Shown in pieces: positions 24,212 to 32,077 of a DNA stretch of 64,000 nt. Numbering within the stretch: the stretch's first letter is position 1; each line of letters begins with the position of its first letter. Location: positions 209,534 to 273,533 of the forward strand of contig NZ_JAIVLH010000004.1 of NCBI RefSeq assembly GCF_020524345.1. The letters are read 5' to 3'. The notes below the pieces were generated by a model. It was given only the letters and a program-made list of their open reading frames with translations. It was not told the DNA's origin and made no database searches. This stretch comes from Metabacillus niabensis (GTDB taxonomy: Bacteria; Bacillota; Bacilli; Bacillales; Bacillaceae). Both the position numbers and the translations under genes were made by a program.

Positions 24212-25873
24212 ATGAATAGAATATGGTGGAAAGAAGCAGTTGCTTACCAGATCTACCCTCGCAGCTTTATGGATGCTAATGGTGATGGAATTGGTGATTT
24301 GCAAGGGATTATGTCCAAGCTTGATTATTTGCAGGATTTAGGAATTGATGTGATTTGGATATGTCCAATTTATACATCACCTAACGATGACAATGGGTAT
24401 GATATAAGCGATTATAAGGGAATTATGGAAGATTTCGGAACGATGTCCGATTTTGATCTGCTTTTAAAAGAGGTTCATAAGCGAGGGATGAAATTAATCA
24501 TGGATTTGGTAATTAACCATACTTCTGATGAACATCCTTGGTTTATTGAATCTCGTTCATCAAAAGAAAGTCCGTATCGGGATTATTATATATGGCACCC
24601 TGGTGAAAATGGGGAACCTAATAACTGGGAATCAATTTTTGGAGGTTCTGCTTGGGAGTATGACCCGGAGACAAAAGAATATTTTATGCATGTTTTCTCC
24701 CGCAAACAACCGGATTTAAACTGGGAAAACCCAAATGTCCGAAAAGACTTATATGAGATGGTCAATTGGTGGCTTGATAAGGGAATTGACGGTTTTCGGG
24801 TTGATGCAATATCACATATTAAGAAAGTTGCAGGTTTCCCTGATTTACCAAACCCAAAGAACCTTAAATATGTTCCGTCATTCGAAGGACATATGAATCA
24901 AGAGGGAATTGATGTATTTCTTCAGGAACTGAAACGGGAAACGTTTGCTAAATATGACATTATGACAGTCGGTGAAGCAAATGGTGTAAAGCCAAATCAG
25001 GCGGAAGAGTGGGTTGGAGAAGAAAAAGGCGTTTTTAATATGATTTTTCAATTTGAACATTTAGATCTCTGGGGGAAAAGCGTATCTGGAGGAATTGATC
25101 TTAAAGGATTGAAAGAAACGTTTAACGCATGGCAAACAGCCCTTGATGAAAAAGGATGGAATGCATTGTTTCTAGAAAATCATGATCAACCTCGTTCTGT
25201 TTCGACATGGGGAGACAGTGAGAAATACTGGGATCAATCAGCTAAATGTCTTGCGACAATGTATTTTCTCATGCAAGGAACACCGTTTATTTACCAGGGA
25301 CAAGAAATTGGAATGACCAATGTTAAGTTCCCATCAATTGACGACTATAATGATGTTGCGATTAAAAATTTGTATCGAAACGGTATGGAAGATGGTCAAA
25401 GTCATAAAGAGTTGATGGAGATTATTTGGAAAAACGGTCGAGATAATTCAAGAACACCGATGCAATGGAATAAAAATAAAAATGCTGGTTTTACGACAGG
25501 GCAGCCTTGGTTAAAAATAAATCCGAATTTTACCGAAATAAATGTAGAATCTGCAATGAATAACCAGGATTCCATTTATAATTACTATAAAAAATTGATT
25601 CAATTACGTAAAGAACATTTAGCCCTTGTGTATGGTAGTTTTAAGCTTATTTTGGAAGATCATCACCAAATTTTTGCTTACTTAAGAATATGGAAAGATG
25701 AAACATTCCTAATCATGACCAATCTTTTCGATATAGAAGCTTCCTACCAACTACCTGCTGAATGGCAACATCAACATGCCGAAATGTTGATCGGAAATGA
25801 TAACGTTTCTGAGACTTCAGTTATGAATGGTGTATTAAAACCTTTTGAAGCAAGAGTGTATCGATTAACATAA
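24212..25873 (+). CDS. malL: GH13 alpha-glucosidase (oligo-1,6-glucosidase / MalL type)
   Basis: A 553-residue cytosolic enzyme of GH13 subfamily 31. VAYQIYPRSFMDANGDGIGDLQGI is the family opening. DLVINHTSDEH is region I, GFRVDAISHI carries the nucleophile Asp, VGEANG the acid/base Glu and LENHDQPR the stabilising Asp. It hydrolyses alpha-1,4 or alpha-1,6 linked glucose disaccharides. First gene of a four-gene operon with PTS EIICB, an EEP-fold phosphatase and EIIA, which suggests that it acts on unphosphorylated maltose or isomaltose released by the phosphatase. It is regulated through a LacI-type operator over the -35. Confidence 0.88.
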   Translation: MNRIWWKEAVAYQIYPRSFMDANGDGIGDLQGIMSKLDYLQDLGIDVIWICPIYTSPNDDNGYDISDYKGIMEDFGTMSDFDLLLKEVHKRGMKLIMDLVINHTSDEHPWFIESRSSKESPYRDYYIWHPGENGEPNNWESIFGGSAWEYDPETKEYFMHVFSRKQPDLNWENPNVRKDLYEMVNWWLDKGIDGFRVDAISHIKKVAGFPDLPNPKNLKYVPSFEGHMNQEGIDVFLQELKRETFAKYDIMTVGEANGVKPNQAEEWVGEEKGVFNMIFQFEHLDLWGKSVSGGIDLKGLKETFNAWQTALDEKGWNALFLENHDQPRSVSTWGDSEKYWDQSAKCLATMYFLMQGTPFIYQGQEIGMTNVKFPSIDDYNDVAIKNLYRNGMEDGQSHKELMEIIWKNGRDNSRTPMQWNKNKNAGFTTGQPWLKINPNFTEINVESAMNNQDSIYNYYKKLIQLRKEHLALVYGSFKLILEDHHQIFAYLRIWKDETFLIMTNLFDIEASYQLPAEWQHQHAEMLIGNDNVSETSVMNGVLKPFEARVYRLT

Positions 25874-25879
25874 TATTTT

Positions 25880-25903
25880 GCAACCGTTTGTGGAAACGGT
25901 TGC
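25880..25903 (+). promoter_or_regulatory. Perfect 10-base inverted repeat between malL and the PTS gene
   Basis: GCAACCGTTT-gtgg-AAACGGTTGC. It repeats the operator half-site AAACGGTTGC of 24148-24157 and could bind the same repressor; as RNA it forms a 10-base-pair hairpin that may protect or partly stop the upstream mRNA. Confidence 0.6.
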
Positions 25904-25924
25904 CTTAATAGGGAGAGAAAAAAG

Positions 25925-27565
25925 ATGAAATTTATATCCTTTGAATTTTGGCAAAAATTCGGAAAAGCTCTACTTGTTGTTGTAGCGGTTATGCCTGCTG
26001 CCGGAATCATGATTTCACTTGGAAAGCTGATCGGAATGGCTAGTGGAGATATAGCGTTGGTACAAACGATTTCTTTAGTAATGGAGGAAATCGGTTGGGG
26101 AATTATTGGAAATCTCCACATTCTATTTGCTGTGGCAATTGGGGGGTCATGGGCGAAAGAACGTGCCGGTGGGGCATTTGCAGCGCTGATTGCGTTCGTC
26201 CTAATTAACCGAATCACGGGTGCTATTTTCGGTGTTAACAGTGAGATGTTAAACGATCCGGAAGCGACGGTTACATCCCTTTTTGGAAGTGAATTAATTG
26301 TTAAGGATTATTTCGTATCGATTCTTGGTGCGCCAGCCTTAAATATGGGTGTGTTTGTAGGGATCATTTCCGGTTTCCTAGGAGCAAACATTTTTAATAA
26401 ATATTATAACTTTAATAAGCTGCCACAATCACTTGCTTTTTTCAATGGAAAGCGTTTTGTACCGTTCGTTGTGATCGTTGGTTCTATTGTTACAGCTATT
26501 ATTCTTTCAGTAGTATGGCCATTCATTCAAGGTCTGCTAAATGATTTCGGTCGCTGGATTGCTTCATCACGAGAAACAGCACCGGTTATTGCTCCGTTTA
26601 TTTTCGGAACATTGGAAAGGCTTTTATTACCGTTCGGTTTACACCATATGTTAACGGTTCCTATGAACTATACAGAGTTGGGTGGAACTTATACGATTTT
26701 AACAGGTTCTAGTGCAGGAACAACAGTTTCAGGTCAAGACCCTTTATGGCTTGCATGGATTGCTGATTTAAATAATTTACTAGCTGCAGGTGATACTGCT
26801 GGATATGAAGCATTATTAAATGAAGTAACACCAGCTCGTTTTAAAGTAGGTCAAATGATTTTATCATGTGCATCCTTAATCGGTATTGCGCTGGCAATGT
26901 ATAAAAATGTGGATAAAGATAAACGCACAAAATATAAGTCAATGTTCTTTTCTGCAGGTTTAGCGGTATTTTTGACAGGTGTTACAGAACCGATTGAATT
27001 TATGTTTATGTTTGTTGCACCAGTCCTTTATGTAGCTTATGCGGTTATGACAGGACTAGCTTTTGCGATTGTTGATCTTGTTCATATCCGAATTCATTCC
27101 TTTGGAATCATCGAATTATTAACAAGAACACCGATGATTATGAAAGCGGGATTATGGTTGGATTTAGTGTATTTTGTGGTCGCTTGTTTACTATTTTTTG
27201 CAATGAACTTCTTTGTTGCGAATTTTATGATTAAAAAGTTTAAATACGCGACTCCAGGAAGATTAGGGAACTATATTGAAGAGGAAGCTCCTTCAACTGC
27301 ACAAAGCGGTACAAGTGATCAGGACAATTCCCTTGCAACAACAGTGATCGGATTATTAGGTGGAAAAGATAATATCGAAGACGTTGATGCATGTATGACA
27401 AGACTTCGTGTTACGATAAAAGATATGAATGCGGTTGCTACTGAAACAGAGTGGAAACAAAATGGAGCACTGGGCTTAATCCTTAAAGGAAAAGGTGTTC
27501 AAGCCATTTATGGACCAAAAGCTGACGTATTAAAATCAGATATACAAGATCGTTTAGGGGTTTAA
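25925..27565 (+). CDS. PTS transporter subunit EIICB, alpha-glucoside/maltose type
   Basis: A 546-residue membrane permease. The EIIC part (about 10-440) opens with FWQKFGKALLVVVAVMPAAGIMISLGKL and holds ERLLLPFGLHHMLTVPM and GVTEPIEFMFMF, hallmarks of the glucose/maltose superfamily. After a Ser/Thr-rich linker, EIIB has VDACMTRLRV with phospho-Cys490. It imports and phosphorylates an alpha-glucoside. EIIA is a separate gene two positions downstream. The phosphatase next to it points to maltose (or isomaltose) as cargo; trehalose is less likely because no trehalose-6-phosphate hydrolase is present. Confidence 0.87.
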   Translation: MKFISFEFWQKFGKALLVVVAVMPAAGIMISLGKLIGMASGDIALVQTISLVMEEIGWGIIGNLHILFAVAIGGSWAKERAGGAFAALIAFVLINRITGAIFGVNSEMLNDPEATVTSLFGSELIVKDYFVSILGAPALNMGVFVGIISGFLGANIFNKYYNFNKLPQSLAFFNGKRFVPFVVIVGSIVTAIILSVVWPFIQGLLNDFGRWIASSRETAPVIAPFIFGTLERLLLPFGLHHMLTVPMNYTELGGTYTILTGSSAGTTVSGQDPLWLAWIADLNNLLAAGDTAGYEALLNEVTPARFKVGQMILSCASLIGIALAMYKNVDKDKRTKYKSMFFSAGLAVFLTGVTEPIEFMFMFVAPVLYVAYAVMTGLAFAIVDLVHIRIHSFGIIELLTRTPMIMKAGLWLDLVYFVVACLLFFAMNFFVANFMIKKFKYATPGRLGNYIEEEAPSTAQSGTSDQDNSLATTVIGLLGGKDNIEDVDACMTRLRVTIKDMNAVATETEWKQNGALGLILKGKGVQAIYGPKADVLKSDIQDRLGV

Positions 27566-27568
27566 AGA

Positions 27569-28354
27569 ATGAAATTATTAACACTTAACTGCCATTCTTG
27601 GCAGGAAGATGATCAATTTGCGAAAATAAAGATTTTAGCTGAGACCATTCAGGAAAAGTCATATGATGTGATTGCCCTTCAAGAAGTAAGTCAATCCATC
27701 AAGTCGGAAATCATCGATGGACAAGTGAAAAAAGATAATTTTGCCAGAGTTTTACTTGAAGAATTAAAAAAACTAGGAAATACTGATTATCAATTTGTTT
27801 GGGATTTTTCCCATATAGGATATGACATATATGAAGAGGGGATTGCTCTATTAACAAAACATCCGATCGAGAAAACAACATCCTTTTTTATTAGTCAGTC
27901 AGAAAATACGGAGTATTGGAAAACAAGAAAAATTGTTGGAGCTGACATTCATATAGAAGATGATACGTTTAGCTTTTATTCGTGTCACCTTGGTTGGTGG
28001 GGCGATGAAGAAGAACCGTTTAAACAACAAATCGATGCTTTATGTGATAAGGCGAACGGTAAGGAAAAGTATTTTCTTATGGGTGACTTCAATAATGACG
28101 CACATATCAAAGGGGAAGGATATGATTACTTGCTAAGCAAAGGCCTCTATGATTCTTACTCATTATCTAAAGAGAAAGATTCCGGGATAACGGTTGCTGG
28201 CAAGATTGCCGGATGGGACAAGAACAAGCGTGATTTGCGTATTGATTATATTTTTTCCAACTTTCCAGTTCATGTGCAATACTCTTCTGTAATTTTTAAC
28301 GGGGAAAATAAACCGGTTATATCAGATCATTATGGGGTAGAGATTACTATCTAA
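27569..28354 (+). CDS. mapP: EEP-fold phosphatase, probable maltose 6'-phosphate phosphatase
   Basis: A 261-residue protein of the endonuclease/exonuclease/phosphatase superfamily: LTLNCHSW (Asn), ALQEV (metal Glu), SCHLGWWGDEEEPF (catalytic His), MGDFNND (Asp/Asn) and ISDHYGV (Asp/His). The Enterococcus faecalis enzyme MapP, encoded beside the maltose PTS, dephosphorylates maltose 6'-phosphate and belongs to this superfamily. The position here between EIICB and EIIA, in an operon with an alpha-glucosidase, supports the same role. It starts three bases after the EIICB stop. The specific substrate is inferred from context, not from the sequence alone. Confidence 0.68.
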   Translation: MKLLTLNCHSWQEDDQFAKIKILAETIQEKSYDVIALQEVSQSIKSEIIDGQVKKDNFARVLLEELKKLGNTDYQFVWDFSHIGYDIYEEGIALLTKHPIEKTTSFFISQSENTEYWKTRKIVGADIHIEDDTFSFYSCHLGWWGDEEEPFKQQIDALCDKANGKEKYFLMGDFNNDAHIKGEGYDYLLSKGLYDSYSLSKEKDSGITVAGKIAGWDKNKRDLRIDYIFSNFPVHVQYSSVIFNGENKPVISDHYGVEITI

Positions 28355-28376
28355 TCAAAACGAAGGAGAGAGCAAT

Positions 28377-28862
28377 ATGTTCAAATTGTTTACACAAAAA
28401 AAGGAACCAATTCATGCTCCTTTAACAGGAAAAGCAGTTGCGCTGGAACAAGTTCCGGATCCTGTTTTTTCGGAAAAAATGATGGGAGATGGAATGGCCA
28501 TCGAACCAACAGAAAATCAAGTATATTCACCAGTTGACGGTGAGGTTGTCAGTGTGTTTCCAACAAAACACGCGATAACTATTCGTTCAAAATCCGGCGC
28601 AGAGATTCTTATTCACATGGGACTAGAAACAGTGAAATTAAATGGCGAAGGATTTCAAGTTCATGTTGCGGAAGGTGACAAAGTTAAAAAAGGAAATCCA
28701 ATAGCGGAATTTGATATACAAAAGGTATCAAATACTGGAACAAATATCATCACACCGATCATTCTTCTAAATGGAGACCAGTTTAAGATTGAAAATAAAC
28801 AAAACAATCCGTCCGTAACAGGCGGTCAAGATGTCATTATGGAAATGACGAAAATTAAATAA
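28377..28862 (+). CDS. PTS EIIA component, glucose type (Crr-like)
   Basis: A 161-residue EIIA of the glucose family. The conserved APLTGKAVALEQVPDPVF opening, VYSPVDGEVVSVFPTKHAI with the first active-site His and ILIHMGLETVKL with phosphorylated H80 are all present, as is TPIILLN. It passes phosphate from HPr to the EIIB Cys of the upstream permease. AAGGAG precedes the ATG, and a strong terminator closes the operon. Confidence 0.9.
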   Translation: MFKLFTQKKEPIHAPLTGKAVALEQVPDPVFSEKMMGDGMAIEPTENQVYSPVDGEVVSVFPTKHAITIRSKSGAEILIHMGLETVKLNGEGFQVHVAEGDKVKKGNPIAEFDIQKVSNTGTNIITPIILLNGDQFKIENKQNNPSVTGGQDVIMEMTKIK

Positions 28863-28870
28863 TTGATTTC

Positions 28871-28908
28871 AAGAGGTCTTAGTTGGTTTTCTACTAAGAC
28901 CTCTTTTA
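28871..28908 (+). terminator. Intrinsic terminator of the alpha-glucoside PTS operon
   Basis: Arms 28871-28883 and 28893-28905 pair perfectly over 13 bases, followed by T residues. Confidence 0.9.
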
Positions 28909-28920
28909 ATTGGCAGAATT

Positions 28921-29015
28921 GTTTTTGCAAAGATTGTTGCTTTGCCAAACTATTTTAACTTAATAGTGGAATGGAGCGCAATGGAACGGTCTAATTTTCA
29001 CATATACACTACATA
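28921..29015 (+). repeat. Short copy of a dispersed intergenic repeat
   Basis: The stretch around GCAAAGATTGTTGCTTTG (28927-28944), through AATAGTGGAATGGAGCG to GGTCTAATTTTCACAT, matches both flanks of the long copy at 39916-40095 but lacks its 101-base GC-rich centre. The remaining 29016-29156 holds only a TATAAT box (29088-29093) before the LysR gene. Confidence 0.75.
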
Positions 29016-29156
29016 AGAAACAACGATGTATCCGAAAACAGTTTATTAAAGTGCGTAAACAACGTGCAACCAAAAGTAAAACACAGGTATAATAGAATCA
29101 ATCTAACCAAAAGACAGAAACAAACTAAATAACTAGTTGAACGTTGGAGGAAACAA

Positions 29157-30029
29157 ATGGACGAACGTGATTGGCTGATTTTAAAAGTGCTTTATGAAAA
29201 AAAGAATATAACGAAAGCGGCTCATAGTTTATATATCTCACAGCCAACATTAACTAAAAAAATTCAACAAATAGAAAAAGAGTTTGAAGTGGTGATCATT
29301 ACGCGGGGAGCAAAAGGTGTTCATTTTACACCACAAGGTGAATATCTAGTAAAATGTGCAGATGAAATGCTTAGTCGTTTATGTGAAATGAAAGAAACAG
29401 TCCAAAATATGTCTCATGAGGTAGGCGGGACGTTACGATTAGCGGTATCGAATTATATGACAAGACACAAATTACCTGGGCTTTTAAAGCTATTTCGTGA
29501 ACAATTTCCTAATGTAAATTACAAAGTGACAACAGGTTGGAGTCATGAAGTATACCACCTTGTTTATAACCAAGATGTCCATATTGGTATTGTACGGGGA
29601 GACTATCATTGGGCAGATGCCAAACAACTGCTTTTTGAAGAAACGATTTGTATTGCCTCAAAAGAGAAAATTGACCTTGAAGATTTGCCTTCTTTACCGA
29701 GAATTCAATATGAAACAGATATGACATTGAAAACACTAATCGATAATTGGTGGACAGGAACCTTTTCCTCACCTCCATTCATTGGAATGGAAGTGGACAA
29801 AGCAGACACGTGTAAGGAAATGGTACTAAATGGATTGGGTTATGGAATTCTCCCTAGTGTCCTTATTGAAAATCATCCGGATCTTTATTGTATCCATTTA
29901 AAAAATGAAAAAGGCCTTCCTCTTATAAGAAAAACATGGATGCTTTACCATGAAGAATCTCTTGAGATGAAAGTTGTAAAGGAATTTGTTGATTATGTAA
30001 AAGAACTTGATTTTAAGGTTGATATTTAA
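29157..30029 (+). CDS. LysR family transcriptional regulator
   Basis: A 290-residue regulator. The N-terminal helix-turn-helix is KNITKAAHSLYISQPTLTKKIQQIEKEF, followed by the dimerisation helix and a ligand-binding domain from about residue 90 (GGTLRLAVSNYM to the end). GGAGG precedes the ATG. Downstream and on the same strand lies an AEC family transporter gene. LysR proteins beside AEC carriers usually control them in response to an organic acid such as malate, so that is its likely target. Confidence 0.82.
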   Translation: MDERDWLILKVLYEKKNITKAAHSLYISQPTLTKKIQQIEKEFEVVIITRGAKGVHFTPQGEYLVKCADEMLSRLCEMKETVQNMSHEVGGTLRLAVSNYMTRHKLPGLLKLFREQFPNVNYKVTTGWSHEVYHLVYNQDVHIGIVRGDYHWADAKQLLFEETICIASKEKIDLEDLPSLPRIQYETDMTLKTLIDNWWTGTFSSPPFIGMEVDKADTCKEMVLNGLGYGILPSVLIENHPDLYCIHLKNEKGLPLIRKTWMLYHEESLEMKVVKEFVDYVKELDFKVDI

Positions 30030-30058
30030 GTCATGGCTATCCTGCCATGACTTTTTTA
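30028..30058 (+). terminator. Intrinsic terminator overlapping the LysR stop codon
   Basis: An AAGTCATGGC/GCCATGACTT stem with a six-base loop and T-tract; the first base pairs use the stop codon itself. Confidence 0.85.
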
Positions 30059-30140
30059 CTTTTAGAAACATAGCGATAAGCCAATTTTTTCTAATTAGAA
30101 CTATTCGTTTTTTGAATACCTTTCGATAAAATATTTGTAT

Positions 30141-30169
30141 TTCAATAAACTATTTTTTGAACTTATAAT
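30141..30169 (+). promoter_or_regulatory. Promoter of the AEC transporter gene
   Basis: TATAAT at 30164-30169 with a weak TTCAAT -35 seventeen bases upstream. The weak -35 suits a LysR-activated promoter. Confidence 0.45.
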
Positions 30170-30236
30170 TTAGATACAGAGTATCAAAAGGAGTTGTTAA
30201 TGGCTTTTTTGTAAAAGGTAATGGAGGTTTAATGAT

Positions 30237-31163
30237 ATGGACGTTTTTTTTCTTATTTTATTACAAGTTATTTTGCCAGTTTTTACGTTAATAGGTATTG
30301 GTGCATTTCTACATCGGAAATTTACCTTTGATATGGGAACTTTATCGAAATTAAATACGTATCTTCTTTTGCCTGCAGTTGGGTTTACTAATGTTTATGA
30401 AAGTAAAATGGGAGGGGACATACTCCTTGAGATCCTAAGCTTTCTTGCGGTACAAAGTCTTTGTCTAATCATTATTACAACAGTCATTTCAAAGGTGTTT
30501 AAATTCGAGAATCGGTTATCATCCACTTTTAAAAACAGTGTGGTATTAATTAATTCAGGTAATTTCGGCTTACCTGTAAGCCAGCTTGTGTTTCAGCATA
30601 ACCCATTAGGTGCATCTATCCAAATTGTTGTGATGGTCTTTCAAAATCTCTTAACATATACTTATGGTTTGTTTAATTCCGTTTCTGTTGGCAGTAGCAA
30701 ATTACAAGCCATGAAGGCGTTCTTCAAAAATCCTGTTATCTATGCCTTTTTCTTAGGAATGTTACTCCATGTGACAGCTATTAAAGTGCCTGAGTACATT
30801 TGGACTCCGATTGAAACAGTCTCCAATGCGTTTTTGGCCATCGCTCTTATCACACTTGGTGCGCAGAGTGCCTTTTTAAAAATTAACCACCTATCACTTC
30901 CATTGATTCTTAGCATAATCGGTAGACTGGTCATATCTCCTTGTCTAGCCTTCGTCTTTATCTCTATTTTTCATTTGGAAGGAATTACAGCACAGGCTTT
31001 GTTTATTGCAAGTTCATTTCCGACTTCCAGAAATAGTTCTTTACTTGCTTTGGAATATGACAATCACCCTGACTATGCTGCCCAAACAGTCTTGCTGTCA
31101 ACAATAGGGAGTATGATCACAGTGACGGTGGTCGTGTATCTTTCAAAGATTTTATTTCCTTAG
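30237..31163 (+). CDS. AEC family transporter (malate permease/auxin carrier type)
   Basis: A 308-residue integral membrane protein with about ten helices in two five-helix halves. LNTYLLLPAVGFTNVYES and VVLINSGNFGLPVSQLVF are the conserved half-one motifs of the family, and the end IASSFPTSRNSSLLALEYD mirrors the half-two motif. Members move organic acids such as malate or lactate. GGAGGTTT precedes the ATG. A LysR regulator is encoded just upstream and probably controls it. Confidence 0.82.
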   Translation: MDVFFLILLQVILPVFTLIGIGAFLHRKFTFDMGTLSKLNTYLLLPAVGFTNVYESKMGGDILLEILSFLAVQSLCLIIITTVISKVFKFENRLSSTFKNSVVLINSGNFGLPVSQLVFQHNPLGASIQIVVMVFQNLLTYTYGLFNSVSVGSSKLQAMKAFFKNPVIYAFFLGMLLHVTAIKVPEYIWTPIETVSNAFLAIALITLGAQSAFLKINHLSLPLILSIIGRLVISPCLAFVFISIFHLEGITAQALFIASSFPTSRNSSLLALEYDNHPDYAAQTVLLSTIGSMITVTVVVYLSKILFP

Positions 31164-31255
31164 ATAAAATATGAAACTTTCACCTTCACGGAACGTATTT
31201 CTTATATATGGAATATTTAATGTCATTGCCATCAACCTAGTTGGGGAGGTCGTTA

Positions 31256-31432
31256 ATTGAACATATTAATATATTATTGATTATATTAATTCTTTCCTTT
31301 CTTATCTTGTTTTGGTTCACTTATCATGAAAACCAATAAGAAGAAACGAAAGATCGTTTACTAACCTTACTAGTTGTGGCAGGTATATTTTCAGTGATTA
31401 TTACCTTCGTCTTTGCCTTATTTGAAGATTAA
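31256..31432 (+). pseudogene. Broken gene for a small two-helix membrane protein
   Basis: One frame reads IEHINILLIILILSFLILFW then FTYHENQ, a TAA at 31337-31339, and continues EETKDRLLTLLVVAGIFSVI then ITFVFALFED and TAA. Without the internal stop this would be a 57-58 residue protein with two membrane helices. A good GGGGAGGT site (31243-31250) stands at the right distance before ATT at 31256, where ATG would be expected. Lost start plus internal stop indicate recent decay. Two tiny peptides remain possible. Confidence 0.55.
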
Positions 31433-31483
31433 GGTGCAATTCCGTAAAAGAACATTTACCAAATTGATAGAAGGTGGTGTAGG

Positions 31484-31984
31484 ATGAAACAACTCTATAT
31501 AAAACAAAAGGTATTCAGTCTAAGCGGAAAGTTTACGGTGAAGGATCAGCAAGAGAATGATGTTTATTATGTGGAGGGAAGCTTTATGCAAATCCCAAAG
31601 ACTTTCTCCATTATGAATTCAGCAAGAGAAGAAGTTGCGCTTATATCAAAAAAAGTGTTTAGCTTTTTACCGACGTTCTTTGTTGAGGTGAATAGTCGTA
31701 AGGTGTTAACGATTAAGAAAGAGTTTTCGTTCTTTAAAGCACGTTATACGATTGATGCGGCAGGAATTGAGGTACAGGGAAACTGGTGGGATATGGATTT
31801 TTGTGTTTTACAGAATGGTGAAGTGATCGGTAATGTGAGCAAGGAGTGGTTCAGTTGGGGGGATAGCTATCGGGTCCAAATTATGCAAGAAGAGATGGAC
31901 GACATTATCATCGCATTAGTTGTAGCCATTGATTGTGTGAAGGCTGATCAAGCCGCCGCTTCCTCAGCATCGACGATAACATAG
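31484..31984 (+). CDS. LURP-one-related / YxjI-like tubby-fold protein
   Basis: A 166-residue protein with the LURP-one pattern: MKQLYIKQKVFSLSGKFTVKDQQENDVYYVEGSF, KVFSFLPTFFVEV, then NWWDMDFCVLQNGEVIGNVSKEWFSWGDSYRVQI near the C-terminus. This 12-strand barrel resembles tubby and phospholipid scramblase domains; the bacterial YxjI branch has no known role. It is cytosolic, with GGTGG before the ATG. No operon partners. Confidence 0.82.
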   Translation: MKQLYIKQKVFSLSGKFTVKDQQENDVYYVEGSFMQIPKTFSIMNSAREEVALISKKVFSFLPTFFVEVNSRKVLTIKKEFSFFKARYTIDAAGIEVQGNWWDMDFCVLQNGEVIGNVSKEWFSWGDSYRVQIMQEEMDDIIIALVVAIDCVKADQAAASSASTIT

Positions 31985-32055
31985 TGTCATAAAATCGTTT
32001 TGATTAATTGCGGCAGTATTGGTCATGAAATACCTAGACTATAAGTGAATGTTTG

Positions 32056-32077
32056 AAGGGCATGTTACCATGCCCTT
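32056..32077 (-). terminator. Hairpin at the end of the opuF operon
   Basis: An AAGGGCATG/CATGCCCTT stem with a four-base loop lies directly after, and partly over, the stop of the minus-strand gene. The T-tract is weak, so this may be an mRNA-stabilising hairpin or a poor terminator. Confidence 0.55.
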
